From NCBI GenBank assembly GCA_963210315.1, contig OY723278.1, positions 1,798,001 through 1,862,000 on the forward strand: a stretch of DNA of 64,000 bases. The letters run 5' to 3'. The DNA is from Rhynchopus euleeides (taxonomy: Eukaryota; Euglenozoa; Diplonemea; Diplonemida; Diplonemidae). Numbering within the stretch: position 1 is the stretch's first letter; every line of letters begins with the position of its first letter. The translations under genes were made by a program, and so were the position numbers. Below the pieces are notes generated by a model. It was given only the letters and a program-made list of their open reading frames with translations. It had not been told where the DNA came from and searched no databases. Below, piece by piece: positions 23,188 through 37,600 of this stretch.

Positions 23188-26096
23188 ATGTAGCGTGTGC
23201 CCGTCTGTCTATCTCACTTACCCCGGATACAGTGCTGCGTAGGAGGTCAGCACCACATCCATGAAGCGCTTCTTCGAAGCCTGGCTGACATCGGACAGGA
23301 GGTCGGACTTCCCCACCTGGGAGGTACACTCGCCGCGTTGGCGACATGCGTGACATGCGACACGATACCTGAAACGTGAGTGTGCCTGGCTAACACGGGC
23401 ATTTCAACGGTCTGCCGGCGACCGTCCCCCAAACCAGTAAACCAGCAGTTTTGGAAAATCGGAGAGGTCACCCTACTACCCTGGGTGGAATGCGCAGTTG
23501 GGTGAAAAAAAAATATGAAGGCGGAAAAAAAATATCAACAACAACACATATCCCACACCGCTCGTCTGGCGGGCGAGTCTCTCATGTCACGGCTTGCGGT
23601 CGTCGGGATCAAAAAAAATTGCGATGCAGCCGGAAAAAAAGCATCACCCAACGAGTGGCATTTCTTCAGATATCCCACACTTCTCCTCTTCCTCTCCTCC
23701 TCTTCCCCCCCCCCTCTACTGCCGCTGCACGGATTGCCCCGATACTCTCAGACAGATCTGAGGGGAGAGGGCAGTATGGAAAAGCAAGCTCAGCAGATCA
23801 TTTCTACCCCCCACTCCGTTCTCGCCAAAGCACTGAGAAACGTACGTTGTTGTTCTTGTTTTTTTTTCGACATTTTTTTTCTGCCGATGTGTGGCTCTTC
23901 TTTTTATGCGATCTGTTCATCCCTCCTTTCCCACATTTTGGAATGTCTCCTGATACTCCATACAAACAAACAACGGCATTTGATGCGGTGTGGGGGTAGG
24001 TGAGTTTCAATTGGGAGATCATACGTGAGGCTGTCATTGATCATTCTTGGGTAGTGTTGCAGAAACGGCAACAAAAAAAAGGTCTGCGGACCCCCATTCT
24101 TCTTCCTGACAGCCATAGGTGACATCGGCCAAACCCCCCCCCCCCTTCCCCCCACCCCCCCTTCCAGTCTCAGAAACAGCGAACATCTTCTTCTCACACA
24201 TCCGCCCACATTGCACCCCCCCATGGTTTCTTTGTTCGTTTCTCAAAAAATATCCCCCGGCACAGTAGATTAGGGGGGGGGGGGCTGAGAGAGAACAACA
24301 GGGATGGGGGGGGGGATGCCCGTTCCTCCCACCGCCCCCGCTCCCCCACCCCTACCCCTCGTCCATCAGTGCCAACGCATGCATGATGTCTACAAATTGA
24401 TCTCCCCCCTCCCCATCCCCTCTCCCGATCCTACATTCCTCCCACACCGCCGACATTTCATTGTTTCTCTGATTCCCCCGCCCGACCCCGACAGCCTGAA
24501 ATGCCGCAAAGCACGTAAGGCAATATCCCAGTGACGCATCTGATGTGATGGGGGGGGAGAGGGGGGGGGGGAGGTGGGTGAATTTCACTCTGTGACAAGG
24601 TGTGCTCAGCAGGGCATTGTTTGGGACAAACTCGCAAAACAAACGCAAAGTGGGTTCGCCCCCCCGCCCCACCCCCCCTCCCTCCCATCCCTTCAGGTGT
24701 TTCCCGTTTTGATTTTTCTTTTCTTTCTTTTTTCTGCCGCTCATGCGCACAAACAATTTACCCCCGTTTCATCTATGGACGGTCGGTAAAGGGGTGCGGG
24801 AGGGCGTGGGTCGGTGGGTTGGGGCGAGACAGTGAGTGCTGCCGGCACACACCAGTTTTTTTGAACGGCACCTGCGAACTGCAGAGATTGCCGGATCACC
24901 CATGGAGGCTGCAGGGGTGAGGCAGTTCTGGCTGGTTGCGACTGTGCGCGGGGGGGGGGGGGGGGAGGGGGGAGATCCGGGTTTCGTGTTGTGATGCCCA
25001 ACTCAAACACGTCGCTGCAAAAAGAGCAAAAAATTACATCGGGCGAGCCTGTGTGTGAGCAACCTAGCTCTCACAGGAGGTTGTGATTGTCGACACCAAT
25101 ACAAACAAAATATATGGCAAGCGGGGGGTGGAAGGGGTAAAAAAACGGTATCCCCTTTTCCCCCGCTATGCTGAAATCAATTTGTTGGTCTCTGAGACAA
25201 CGTCCTTTGCCCCCTACGAGAATGGCCCTTCGAACAGAAGGGTGTACCTCGTGATATTGTCTTGGCACAAGAGGCGCGTGTGTTACGCAGTGACGATCGC
25301 ATCAAAAAACAAAGCGGCTGGTATCATCAAACACCGGCTGCACAAATGTCTCAACAATGCTGACCCGTGTTTTTCTCCGTCTCCGGGTAAATCCGGACAG
25401 GTTGTGTCGGGATTGAGGGGTGGGAGGTTTCGTTACGAAAATGCCAAAAAAAAAGGGGGGGTGGCACCTGTGTGGTAAACCAAGGCGCTTCTTATGGGAG
25501 ACTCTCTCCCTTTATACTTCACGCCGTCTACCCAAAGGTGATATGCCTTTCAACGTGTGCTCTCCACTCCCTCTGGAAACGCTCTCCCGATAGCGGGCAT
25601 CATCTTGGGGGTGGGGGTGGGGGTGTGATTGGCTTCTTTGTGCCCCCTGGATGCACCTGTCTGTCGGCATGATTATTCAGCCGTTTTTGCTTCATCGTTC
25701 AAGTATTGTTTGCTGGCAATATGGGCTGCTTTCTGTAGGTCTGCTGACCCGCATAGCAGCCTCTCTGTCTGTGGCACAAACTGGATGCATGTACCTCGCT
25801 GCAAGCCTGTTCCCATCACCCTTGTTCTTCTCCTCGAAAAAATCGGTGCTTCGCAAAAAGAGAATATGAAAATAGTTGTGGATGGCAAAGGCAATCGCTT
25901 CACCAGCTCCTATTTAGATCAACCAATTAACCCTCTTGCAGGGGAGCCTGGAGGAGCACGGCTGTACCCATTCAGAATTGTTCAAGACCAGCCCGATACC
26001 CCCGACCTTGCATATCGCGTCGAGAGCCCAGCCATTGCTGCCTGGGATCATCAACACTGCTTTCTTGTCTGCTACGTCCCCTCTGTTGTTGTTTGC

Positions 26097-26439
26097 CAGG
26101 GTATAAGATAGGGCCAGTTCCCGGGTTCATCACCCAGGGGTTTTCCGGTTTCCGGTCCCTTGAAAAGAAAATGGGGGCAGTATTCGCCGAAGGTGCAGAT
26201 CACTGGGGTGAGTTGCGGTGTACCGACTTCGACAGTGCATCACAGAAACCCGTAGTGTTCTCTGCGACCATTTCTGCGAGCCGGAACTGAGCAACGTTCA
26301 AATCAATACGAAAGTGGTTTCTCGAAGGTGCATCTTCGTGGTGTGTTTGCGCGCGCCTTCGGCGTCTTTGCAGCAAAGCCTCATCATGCCGGAGAAACCG
26401 GAAAAAACGGCGTCAATAAGACGTCTATCTTATACCCTG
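26097..26439. mobile_element. Short non-autonomous element, CAGGGTATAAGATAG termini (hAT-like)
   Basis: CAGGGTATAAGATAG at 26097 and CTATCTTATACCCTG ending at 26439 are exact 15-bp inverted termini. Flanking octamers TTGTTTGC and ATGTTTAC match at 6 of 8 positions, as expected for an old 8-bp target duplication. Near the right end it shares CCGGAAAA-ACGGCG and a GCGCGCCTTCGGCG palindrome with the element at 54235-55211, so this is a shorter relative. CAGGG-type ends with 8-bp duplications are typical of hAT transposons; superfamily assignment is inference. Confidence 0.6.
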
Positions 26440-29400
26440 ATGTTTACATTTTGTTTTCAGAAAAAAAATCCTGTTAACCACTGTACCGCGTCTTGTGAAA
26501 GGTACCCAGTGCAGTGCTTTCCGTCGACCAGATGTTGCCCCACGCAGTGGGAGGGGTGGCGGGTGTGGGGAAGGCACAGGGTCGCAGCGTTCCACCCAAG
26601 AAAATCGGAAATCGGGAGTGGCCTACATTTGACGCCGTAGCCGGTCGGCAACACATATGGGCTGCGTGCTGCCGAGTTTCCTGCCGAGTTTGTCTGTCTT
26701 AGTCAAGAGGGGTCAGGAGCCTTCGCTCAGGTCGGTGTCGAAGAAACCAAGCGCCCCCGTGGAGGGAGACGCACTTCGTGTGGACCCCCGTCCACAGGGG
26801 TTGGCACAGTTTTTGAGCGAAAAAGGGCCCCCTTCCCGCCCCCATCCCTTCACAAAAGGCACTTCGCTCCCGCTGCGCACACCTGTCTTCACCCTTCGCC
26901 CCCTCCCCCTCACGCACCAACCCCCGCATCCCCCAGACTACGAAAAATCAATACCCATCCCCGCCACGGTTCTCTGTACGTTGGAGATTTACATCTTCTC
27001 AAGAAGCTGCTTGCCCTGTCCGATAGCCTGATATTTTTTTGTGGCTTGTTCGGAAACGTGTTCTCTCGTCGCACTGTTTTGACCCATTTCTCTCTCTCTT
27101 TCTCTCTCTCTCTCCACCCCACCACCAGCCACAATTCCGTTCTTGGATTTGCAAACTCTTGTTCGCTCTTTGGATTTCTTCTTCTTCATTCTGGACAGCC
27201 ACGCACGACTTGGCTTACTGGCACACCCGCTGCCAGGCTGCTGAAGGTCCTCTGCGAGAAATACAAAGCGGTGATCGGGACTGGAAGAAACGCTGTCCCG
27301 CATCCTCGGTCGTCAAAAAGCAACGAGGTTGTATATGCCGTAGGCCACGTCGCCCTGTTTGTCAACCAGCGGCCCCCGCAGCTGCCAAGACAGGAGCCAG
27401 ATGGTTGTCATCCCAAGCCGGCATCACCCTTTTGCCGTTGAAGAGAAGACAGGGGAAACGGGGGTTGGAAACAGTTTAGTTTCCAACCCCGCTGACTTCC
27501 TCTGTTTTTGTCTGGTAGCCACCCTGCATGGCACTGTAGTGATGGCGTGGAGTGCGACGCTGTGGAGATATGCCCCTCCCTGAGTGGAAAAATGATCGAG
27601 GTCTGCTCAGTGCGTCTCCACATTGAAACGAAACCAGCCGTGCGTGTTGTCGGGCGCTTGCTTGAATTTGAGAAAATCCACGCGCGATCGTTCTTACCCC
27701 ACACCCCCCTACCCCCTCCCTCGGAAGCGCGCTGCCCAGGCACTGTCTGTTGGTCGGACCTCAGAGTGGTGTGTCCCTGCCCCTGAGATGACACAAACGT
27801 ACAAATCTCAACCTGCCCCGAAGGGAAGCAGGTTTGGGGTTGGATGTTCGACCCATTTTTCTGGATCATGGCGACATGCATTCAGAGAACAGAAATGGTG
27901 TGGCGTAGGGGAGGGGAGGTGGGTGTTTTTGATTTTTTGATTTTTTTTTCACCTCCGTTGAAAAGGGTGAATTGTGCACGGCACTGCCATGGCCTGGCAG
28001 ACGATGGCGGCCCTGGGTATCAACAGAGAGAGTGTGCGCAACAGACGCCTACCAGTCTCGCTCGATACCAAAAACGAAACTTAGAGGGGTGGCTTCATAT
28101 GCCAACGTGTGTCAATCCGTTCTGAGACTGGTCGCTATTTGGCTTGGCTGTATTGCGCCAGCCCCAGCAACCCCCCAGACCGACAGGACGCGCGGCAGGC
28201 ACCGGGCCCCCCACCTCAACGGGCGGAGGCCCGCACAACGATTTGTCAGGAATGCAATCATTGCAAAATTGTGGCCCATTGGCGCAGGGCAACGACAAAG
28301 GCATGATCAGGGTGGGGGTGGGGGTAGGCAGAGGGGGGGCTCACAGGAACAAAAAATCTCGCAGCGGCGATTTTTTTTTGGCTGGCACGTCCCCCGGTGG
28401 GGAGATGTGTCTCAGTTTTTTGTTGTCTCCGGGAACCAATGGGCCTGTGAGTGGAGTTTTTTTTCCCAGATTTTCCAGTTTTCTCTGCCACCCCCCCCCC
28501 CCCCCCCCACCTCCCCCCCCCCCCCCCCATTCCTTTCCCTGATGATCACTCTTGGAGCTTGTCAAGTGCGTATTTGTTCGCCCCCCACCCCCCTCCACCC
28601 CACAAACACATGCCGAAGTCACCTCTTCATTCTCAACTTTGCCTACTGTCGCCAGGCCCACCGCCTACTCTCACTCACTCACACTCTCTCTCAGACTGTT
28701 TCTGCAAACCCCCCCCCCCCCCAAACTCCTTCCCCCTTCTGCATGCGAAGATCCTTTCCTGCCAAGGCATGGCCGACATGCTCTGTGTCAGCGATCGCAT
28801 CAAGCGCACTGATTGCATTCTACAGCACAACGCCCTGATAGTGTTGTCACTTGAGAGGAGTCGTTTCTTTGTCAGCCTTGCATGGATGAGTACAGCAAGA
28901 TTCTGCAGATCTGCTCTCGAGTTTTTTTTCTTTCTTCTGTTGCAGCTTTTTTTTGGTGGGATTTTGAATGCAATTGCCCCCCGCTCCTCCCCACCCCCCG
29001 CCTCATTGCGGGAAGGTGCGGGGGAGGACTATCCTTTGCATTTACTCTCGACAATCAAATCCGCCCACCCCTCCCCGCCACAGCCCAGCATGGCGCTACT
29101 CCTGCGAAACTTGATTCCCGGTGGGGTGTGTGTGCGGGTGTGTTTCCTTTTCCGCACACACACACCCCGCCCATCTTTCCACCTCCTTGCCCTGCTGCCT
29201 CCTGCCGGTCGCTGCCGTTTACACCCCCGCTCCCCGCGCCTTCCACTTCTCACCTGAAAGGGTCTTTCATGGATTGTTTCAGCAGGCAGCCATGCAACAC
29301 AGGCTGTTCACAAACTGAACAGCTTTCAACTTGGAGTGATATTTTGCAAGGGGCGTGTGTGTCGGGTGCCAGGTTTTTTTTCTTCCGGAACAGCTGATCT

Positions 29401-31624
29401 GTCGGGACCCCGGTTTTCATTCGCCCAAATTTGCCATGTTGCCTCTCTGACCTGGGATTTCAGAAAACTAGTTACGAGCGATGGTCGGGGGAGGAGGGGG
29501 GAGGGTATTTGCGAATTAACGCAAGAAGTTGTACAAACCGATGATGTAGGATTAGCGTGTGTATGCCACCTCACAGGCCCCCTCCCCCCCGACACAGCCT
29601 TGAGAGATCGGTTTGACACCGCCCCTATTCCTCCTCCTTTTTCCTAGGGGGCCAGGCGAACAACATCCGCGCCGCAGGTCGGTGTCTTCTCTGGTTTTAA
29701 GCCTTCTCCTCCCCCCCGCTGATGTGGGTTTCTCATGATCATTGCCTTTTTCAGGTCTGACAGGATTACCGAGGAGTCCGCGAGATTCCTGTGGTTTCGC
29801 GTGATCCTACACACACACGCAATCACGAGTGGTGGAGGCATGCGTATCTGGTTGTCGTTGAAAAAGCCATTTCCCCGCACCCCTCGACCCCGCTTCCTCT
29901 GCCCCCCATCATTTACACAAGAGGCACTGGTGTGAGCGTCCCGCTCGCGCTGCTGACTCAAACATGCCGCTTTTTCACAAAACAAAAAATTGGGTGGCAG
30001 CCGGGCATTCTTTCGCGATTTCAACCGCCACTACACTCGTCAGGCACAAATCGTTCAAAAAAAGGAAGGTAGATTTAGGGGGGAGGCAATTTTGTTTGCG
30101 CCTTCCCCAGACGACACTACACAGCATATACACGCGGTTGAACACTCGTATTGCCTGGGGGCCATTTCTTTTTGGCCCTGCCACCACCCCCTCAACAAGA
30201 ATCCGGGAATATACTTTCTTGTGCTGCCGCTGCGGTTTGGAGGGTGTGTGGGGGGTGTGCGCCAAGACGGACGCCGATGTGGAGGTCATGGAAAGAGATG
30301 ATATGGCGCACGTGATTTCCCTGAAGGTAACCCCTGTGAGACCTGCCCTTCCCTCGCTGTGGTTCGCAGCACTGCGATTTTATGACCCGTTTACTTGGAC
30401 CAGGGGGGGATGATTTTTCTGCTTCACTACACTGCTTTGCTTGCTGTTCTTTTTTTTTTCCTGGGGCAGGGGGGAATAGGGTGTGTGTGTGGCGGGGGGA
30501 CAGGTCACACTTCCCCCCCCCTCCCTCCCCCCTCCCCCCCTTCCTTCCCTCCCTCATTCTTCCACTGTTACCCAATTTTTTGCTTGTCCTTTACCATGTG
30601 TATGCCCACTCCTTGAACCTGTGTACCTTACGCACCTGACCACGCCTTTCAACCTTCCCCGCCATGTCTTGAGAGAGAGCGACACCGAGCTGAAGGCAGA
30701 TGACATGATTGCGAGTGCATAGGTGGTGTGAGAAATGCGAGTTGTGTATGTGGGTGATATGGGGCGGTAGTGTCGTATATGCATGTGCCTGAGTGTGTGG
30801 TTTTGTGTGGAGGTGGGGGGGGGGGGGGGTTGGTGGGGTGGGGTGGGGGGGGTGGAACATTTTTTTGGGAGATGGAAGAGGGAAGGATGCAAGAAAATTG
30901 CAACAAACAACAAGAAATACATCCGGAGAACAACGCCGATGGAAACGAAGGAAAAAAATGCCAAGGAAAGGAAGCCGCCGCCGCTGGAGAGGGGGTGAGG
31001 AGATGGTGGTTCAGCGGCGGTTTGTCCTCTTTCTTTGTGCAGCAAGCAAGTCACACGGTAAGGGTTTTTACCAGTTCTTTTGGTGCGCAGCCCTCCCGCC
31101 CCCACACCCCCTCCCTCCCCCCCTCCCACACACAGCTTCGAGCCCCAGTGCCTTTTGGCTGTGGAAATGCTAGGTGTGTTTGGGCACGTCTCCACAAACA
31201 CTCAAGCGGCCAACAGAGGCAGGATCTAAGTCCGCCGCGTGTTGTGGCCCGCCCCTCAATGGGCGGGGCGAGGTGGCCAAATCAAACAGAAACTCATTGA
31301 CACCCACAACAACAAGCACAGGCAACGTCACAGCACACCCACACCCTCGCAGGCTTCCCCTCTTCCACCCCACCCCCACACACAGACGGGAGTCATTTTT
31401 TCACCGAGCGAACGCTGATGCTACCATCACCCCACACACACACGGAGCCACGCCAGTGCTGAAGACAACAAATGACAACATCACCCCACCCGACCCGCGT
31501 GGCGTAAACAAAATCCGCAACACCCCCCCTCCCTCCCTCCCCCCCCCCCCCACTTCACACCCAAGAGGCAGCAGTGCCTCGCCCCCCACCCCCTCTTCAC
31601 CTACCCGATTCACCTTCACCCCTC

Positions 31625-34600
31625 ATGGCACGGCAGCACGCTGCCGCATACCTCGCTGCGGCATGCCTGCTAGCGCTTCTCGAGGTTGCCGGAGGGGCTG
31701 ACCCCCCGCCCTCCCCACTCCCCGCCGCGTTGTCCGGTGCCACGGTGCGGCAGGTTGTGGGCAGCGCGCTGCAGATCACCCTGCCCCAAGCCGCAGCCCC
31801 GCTGCACAACGAGTCGCAGCTCGGGGTGAGTGTCGCCCTCCACCCCGGCACCCTCGCAGCCTCCGGCACCCTCGACGGCAGCCGCAACCTCATCCTGTGG
31901 ATCTGCCTCCCCTACGCCACCGCTGCCACCCTCGGGGCAGCCACCTCTCTCAACGCTCTGCGCGACCTGTTCTCAAGCCACCCCTCAACCTCCCACACCC
32001 TGGTTGCCCTGCAGTCCACCAGCTGGGAGGCAGACATCGGTCTGGGCAGATGGGCCGCCTTCCCCATCTCCCTGGAACTCCCCTCCGGAGCCGCCCCTGG
32101 GGAAGCCGCCGCTGCGCTCGCCTCCAAAACCTCCGTGATCTCCCTCCTGCTGGCCGCAAGCCTCCAACCCGGCGCAGGGGTGCCCGGCACCCACACCTCA
32201 CCGCACTGGCTGTTTGTCAAACACCCCTGCGTGTCGGAGGCACTCCCGACCCCAACCCTGTCACGCATCCACACACGCGGGAGCGACGTGATACGCTACG
32301 CCGGCGGGGGCGACCTTAAATACTACTCCAATGAGGTGGACATCACCTTCACCGCGAGGGCGGTTGACGTCAGGGGAATCCCCTCGGCGGGGACCCCGCT
32401 GCGGATGAACGTCGCCCTCAGCGAGACAAACGCGGTGCCCCTCAGCACAGTGGGGAGCCCAGGGGAGAGGCTTTCCCTCGAGAGGGCAAACTATGCTCGG
32501 AGCGACGTCCTCTCCCTCGACGCGGGGGTGGCTATAAGCAGGACGTCCTATGTGCACTACCACTGTGGGACTGAGGTGTATGCTGAGTCTGTCGAAAATA
32601 TCGCGTATTACGTTATGGAGGAGAGGGATGTCTCGTTGACGGTGCTTCTGGTCTTCACCTTAATGGTTGCAATCCCGGGTGTGATGTGGTGGGTCTACTT
32701 CTGGTATGCAACGGGCATGGCGCAGTGGAAGTACCGCAGGATGTACCGCAAGGCTTATGAGAAGTCGAAGCAGAAGAAGGGCAGGGGACATTCCCCCACC
32801 ACACCCCCCCCTCCCGCTCTCCCCCCCCCGTTCCCCCGCTCCCCCGCTGCCGGGGGGAGGGGAGGGGGGCCCAGCAGCAGCTGCAGCAGCAGCGTTGCCA
32901 CAGGGATGGCCCCCCCAACCGAGCCGTTCCACAGCGTGACTTTCAAAGAGGGGGTCTCTGCTGCCGCTCCCGCGGAACAGCGCAGCCACTCCTCCCCGCC
33001 CACCGCGCCGCAGGGGGGGGCTCCGGCGGTGGGGGAGCCTGTGGCAGCGGCAGCTCCGGCGTCACCCCGCTCGCCTGCATCCCGCAGCTTCTCTGCTGGC
33101 GGAGCAGGTGTTGTTTCAGTTGCCTCAGTCTCCCCCGGGAGGAGGGAGGGGAAGGGGCCCAGGCTGTTGTGCCGCTACAACCGAGTCGATCGGGCGGCGT
33201 GGGGCGGGATATACCTCGCGGTGCCCGTGGTGGTGCTGCTGATCTCACTCTTCATCCTGATCGATCTCGTCAAAATTGGGCAGCTCGATTCGAACTACAC
33301 CTGGTTTGGGATCTACCTCCTCCCTCTAGCGGTGCTGATCCTGGCATACCCGGTCCACGCGGTGTGGCTCAAACCCCCGCTCATCTTCCGCCCCATCTCT
33401 GTCTGGTCCGCAGGGCAGGCGAAGCTGCGCAACTCCCACGCGAGGAGGATGAGGGGTATCATCCTGATCATAGTCCCCTGCGCCTTCACCTCCGTCTGCA
33501 ACACTGCATACGGGGTGTGGGGTGGGGGGGAGACCAATGACACCCTTGAGAGGCGGACTGTGTTGTATTTAGCACAGCATGTCACCACCCTGGCGTTGCT
33601 GTGCGCCGCATTCCCACTCCTCTTCACGGGGTTTCTGTCGAAGCGGTGCTATATCCCGAAGGAGAGCACATTCCCCTCCAGCGTGGCTCCGGAGCAGCAG
33701 CACCACCACCACCACTACCCCCACTCTACCTCCTCCTGCTATACAACGCCTCTCGGGAGTCGGGGCGTGCGGAGCCCGACTCCTCCAGAGCTGCTGTCGC
33801 CATTCAGCCCCGGGGTGATGTCGCAGTTCACCTCGCTCGGGTCGCCCGGGAGGTTGAGATCCGAGACAAACCCCCCGACGCAGTGGACCTCTGAGGAGGG
33901 GTCTGGGCGTCTCCCGCAGTATAGTTCGGTGGCGTCTGCGGGGTGGCTGGCGGGGAAGGGGAGAGGGGCGCCGAACCACCACCGCGCACAGCACCTCGGC
34001 GGATCGGGGAAATCCCCGGAGCTTCCGGACAACACAACGGAGGGGTGTGGCGGGAGGCGATTTGACCTGCCCAGCTTCTCCGCGGTGAGGGGCCCCTCCG
34101 CGGGTGGCGGGGGTTCCGCAAAGTCTCCGAAATATCCAAACTCTCTGAACTCGCCCCGCAGGCCCTTGCCCCGGTGGGGGTCGTGGGGTTGCAACTCCTC
34201 GGGCGGGGGGTCCTCACCCTCCTCGCCCTCCTCCCCCCCGCTCTCCCCAGGGGTTCGGGAGCCCAGCGCCGTGGGTCGTGCCCCGTCCTACGAAGAGGTG
34301 CTGGCCTCCACCTCCGGGGAGGTGCTCATCACACCCCCGAGGTGTGACCTGGCCCCGCTCCCGATGCGCACCCCGGTGTCCGACCCATTCGCGAGCCCGG
34401 AAACCGCGACCCCGACCCCGACCTCTGCTGGCGGGGGTGTGCGGGGGGGGAGGGGCGGGGGGCGGCACCCCTTTGAGCTGGACCCTGCAGAGGCGGACTT
34501 CGGAAGGAAATCATCCCGGCCCTCCTCCTCCTCTCGAGCGGCAAGAGTCCTCAGCGCCCTCAAACCCGGCGGCGCGAAGCGCCGCCAAAAGGGAGGAGGA

Positions 34601-37600
34601 AGCCTCTACGACAACCATGACCCCTTTGCCACACCCAGCCCCCCGCCACGCCAGGCCGTGTCGGTGGGGCGCGCACCGGATGCCGATTCTCTGGAGAGAG
34701 GAAGGGGTGGCGGTGTGCCTCACCAGGCCCCGCGGTGGTCGCTCCCGCAGGGGCGTGAGGGGAGCCCTGATGGGGGGAGGGGGTCCACGCTGTATGATCT
34801 CATCCTGGCTGCAGCGAAGGGGGATCTGTCGGATGCGGACATGCATCGGGTGTCGGAGGCGGAGTCGTATCGGCCGCATATGGTGGGGGGGATTGAGTCG
34901 GATGGAGATGCTGCGCTTGCCGAGGTGGAGGCGGTGCTGCTGCGGCAGTGCGCCATTGCGGATGAGATTGAAATCCTCCGGGCCCTCCGGGCCTGCAGGA
35001 CGGACCCCGCTGTCGACGCGCGGACAAAGCTTTTCATCGAAGAGCAGATCCTCGACAGATGGCTCCACGGCTTCTCCGCAACACCCCAGGGCAGGGCCCC
35101 CGCTACCCCTGCCGCTGCTGCCCCGACACGCGGCAGCCCAACCACCTCCCTCTGGCGCCACGGGGACCTGCAGCAGACACCCCTGTTTGAGACCCCCCCA
35201 GAGCTGCCCCTCTGGGCACAGCCGGGGGCTGCAGGGGAGCATGTCCCCGAGGATGACAGGTGGGACAGGCGGCATGTGGAGGAGGAGGAGGAGGAGGGGT
35301 ATGTGCCGGCGCAGCATCTGCCGGTGCCGCCGCCGCCGGAGGCGGCGGCTGCTGCGGTGGCGGCGGCGGCGGCGGGGCCCGGTGTGCCGCAGCGTGGGGG
35401 CAGGCAGACTGCGGCGAAGGCAGTGGTGGAGTCGCTCCTGGCGTTCAACAAGTCTGCGCAGCAGGGGGGTGCGGAGGTGGTGGGGTCTCCAGGGGTGCAG
35501 CAGCAGCAGTACCACCCTGCGGATGCGACGCTCCCGCAGGCATCGGAGGCACGGCCCGCCTCGCGGGATGCCGCGGTGAGCCATGTCCCAGAGAGGCCTG
35601 TGCTGCATGGTGTGTCGGAAGGGCATGCTGTTCCGATGGAGCGGGAGCCACGCCCTGCCTCGCGGGATGCCGCGGTGAGTCATACCCCCGAGGTGCCTGT
35701 GCTGCGTGGTGTGTCTGAGGCGCATGCTGTTCCGATAGAGCGTAGGGCGGCGCAGGAGCCGCGCCCTGCCTCGCGGGATGCCGCGGTGAGCCATGTCCCA
35801 GAGGTGCCTGTGCTGCGTGGTGTGTCGGAAGGGCATGCTGTTCCCATAGAGCGGGAGCCACGCCCCGCCTCGCGGGATGCCTCGGTCAGCCACACCCCGG
35901 AGAAGCCTGTGCTGCGCGGCGTGCTGGAGACACACACAGTGCCTCTGGAACCCCGCCCCAGCTTGCAGGGCGCGTCGTCTCAGGTGCAGCCCAGCCGCGC
36001 CGCGGAGCGCCCGGTGCTCGTTGGCTCCTCCGAAGCCCACGTGGTGCCCGTGGGGCGCAAGCCCAGCCTGCGCGTCGCCACCCAGGTGCACCACACACCT
36101 GCAGAGCCACGGGCGGAGTTGGTCGGCACTGCCGAGGCCCACTCCGTGCCGGTGTCGCCACGGCCCCTGTTGTCGGCATCCTCCAGCACGCTTGCGGTGC
36201 CCAGGGCCCCGGAGGGGCCCCCCCCTGGGCAGACGCGGCAGCATCAGCATCAGCAGCAGGAGATGGCGGCAGCGCTGTTCCCCCAGTCGCCCCCGCTGCC
36301 TGAAGCGGCGGTGCCCGCGGGGTGGGGTGCGCTGCGGGAGCCGAGCCCGCTGACGGTGAGCCCTCCGTCGGCTGCCGCATCCGCGTCGCCCCGGCTGGGG
36401 GCGGAGGGGTGGCGCGAGGGGGGCGTCGAGGCGGGGGCGCAGCAGCAGCAGCATCACCATCAGCAGCAGCCGCCGCCGCCCCACCCCATCTCCGGGTCGG
36501 GCAGGCGGAACCCAAAGGCGGCGCGGCCCCCGCCTTCGCCGACCAACCTGCACAGAGGCAGGTCCGAGACCGCGGCGCAGCCGCAGCCGCCGCAGCGCAG
36601 CCCGACCCTCGCGGCCCTGGCTGCCCCCGCCCCGCGGTCCGCCAGCTCCGCAGGCGCCCGCACCCTCGGCACGCGCAGCCGCAGCAGCGGCAGAGGGCGC
36701 GGCATCCCGCTGCGCGGGTCATCCTCCCACAACAGCCCGTCGCACCGCAGCGTCTCCCCACCGGATACCCCGCAGTCGCGGGGGAGGGCCGCGCCGGCGG
36801 TGCCGCCGAAGCCGGCTTCGCCGGCACCACCCCCACTCACCACCAAGGGGAGTGGGAAGGGCAAGGGCGCCGCCACACCGGGCGCGACCAACGCGGCTGC
36901 GCTGCTCCGGCGGCTGTCAGAAAGGCGGAAGACCAATCCACACAGGGTCAGCGCGAATCCCGCGGCGGCGGTGCTGCGCGCCGTGGGGCTGGATCGAGGC
37001 GGCAGCGGCGGTGTCGCTGCCCGCCCCCCCGCGCAGCAGCCCTCCCCGAGGGGGGTGCGGCCCGAGCCGCCGCCGTCGCCGATCCGTGCGGATCCCTTCG
37101 GGATCACGGTCGCCTCAATCGACGTCCCGACGCCGAACGCGATGATGTCTGCCCCGTCCGTGGGGCCCATCTCCCCTGTCACGATGGGTGCCCCGTCCTC
37201 CCTCCCGCCCGCCCTCGTCATAGCAGAGCGGGTCGACACGACGGAGGAGGATGCGTCACCCAACGCACGGTCCTCTCTCGCCAGGACGGTGCATCAGGAT
37301 GGCCCTCCGGGAGATGTCTCGTCACGGTCGGGGTCGCACCACCCGCAGGGTATCGACACACACAACGAGGGTGAAGGTGGTGACGATGTGCTGGATTCGA
37401 CAGCAGGGAGGAAGTCCGCAAGGGTGGCTGCCTATGTGTTGCGCGAGGAGACCATGAGCCGGTATACCCCGACATCGCCCCAGGCGCTGAATGTGCTGAC
37501 GCAGGTGTCGCGGAGCAACAGCATGTCGCGCGAGCTGAAGCGGGCCACCTCAGAGGCGGAGCACCGCCGCGCATCGGAGGATGGGAGTTCCCTGCAGCAT

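Larger units (their letters stand above)
22599..31624. other. 9-kb interval without a supported gene
   Basis: Contains family-B repeat modules on the reverse strand (22961-23016 and 23128-23187), an inverted-repeat element (26097-26439), poly-C tracts (28491-28530) and G runs (24951-24966, 30813-30850). Many T-rich and C-rich runs ending in AG occur. A few short open stretches look exon-like, for example 30260-30326 and 25866-26090, but none shows homology or the codon bias of the neighbours, so no gene is called. Confidence 0.5.

Noticed and set aside
34511..36553. 680-codon reverse ORF opposite the membrane-protein tail
   Set aside because: Antisense shadow of repetitive GC-rich coding sequence.
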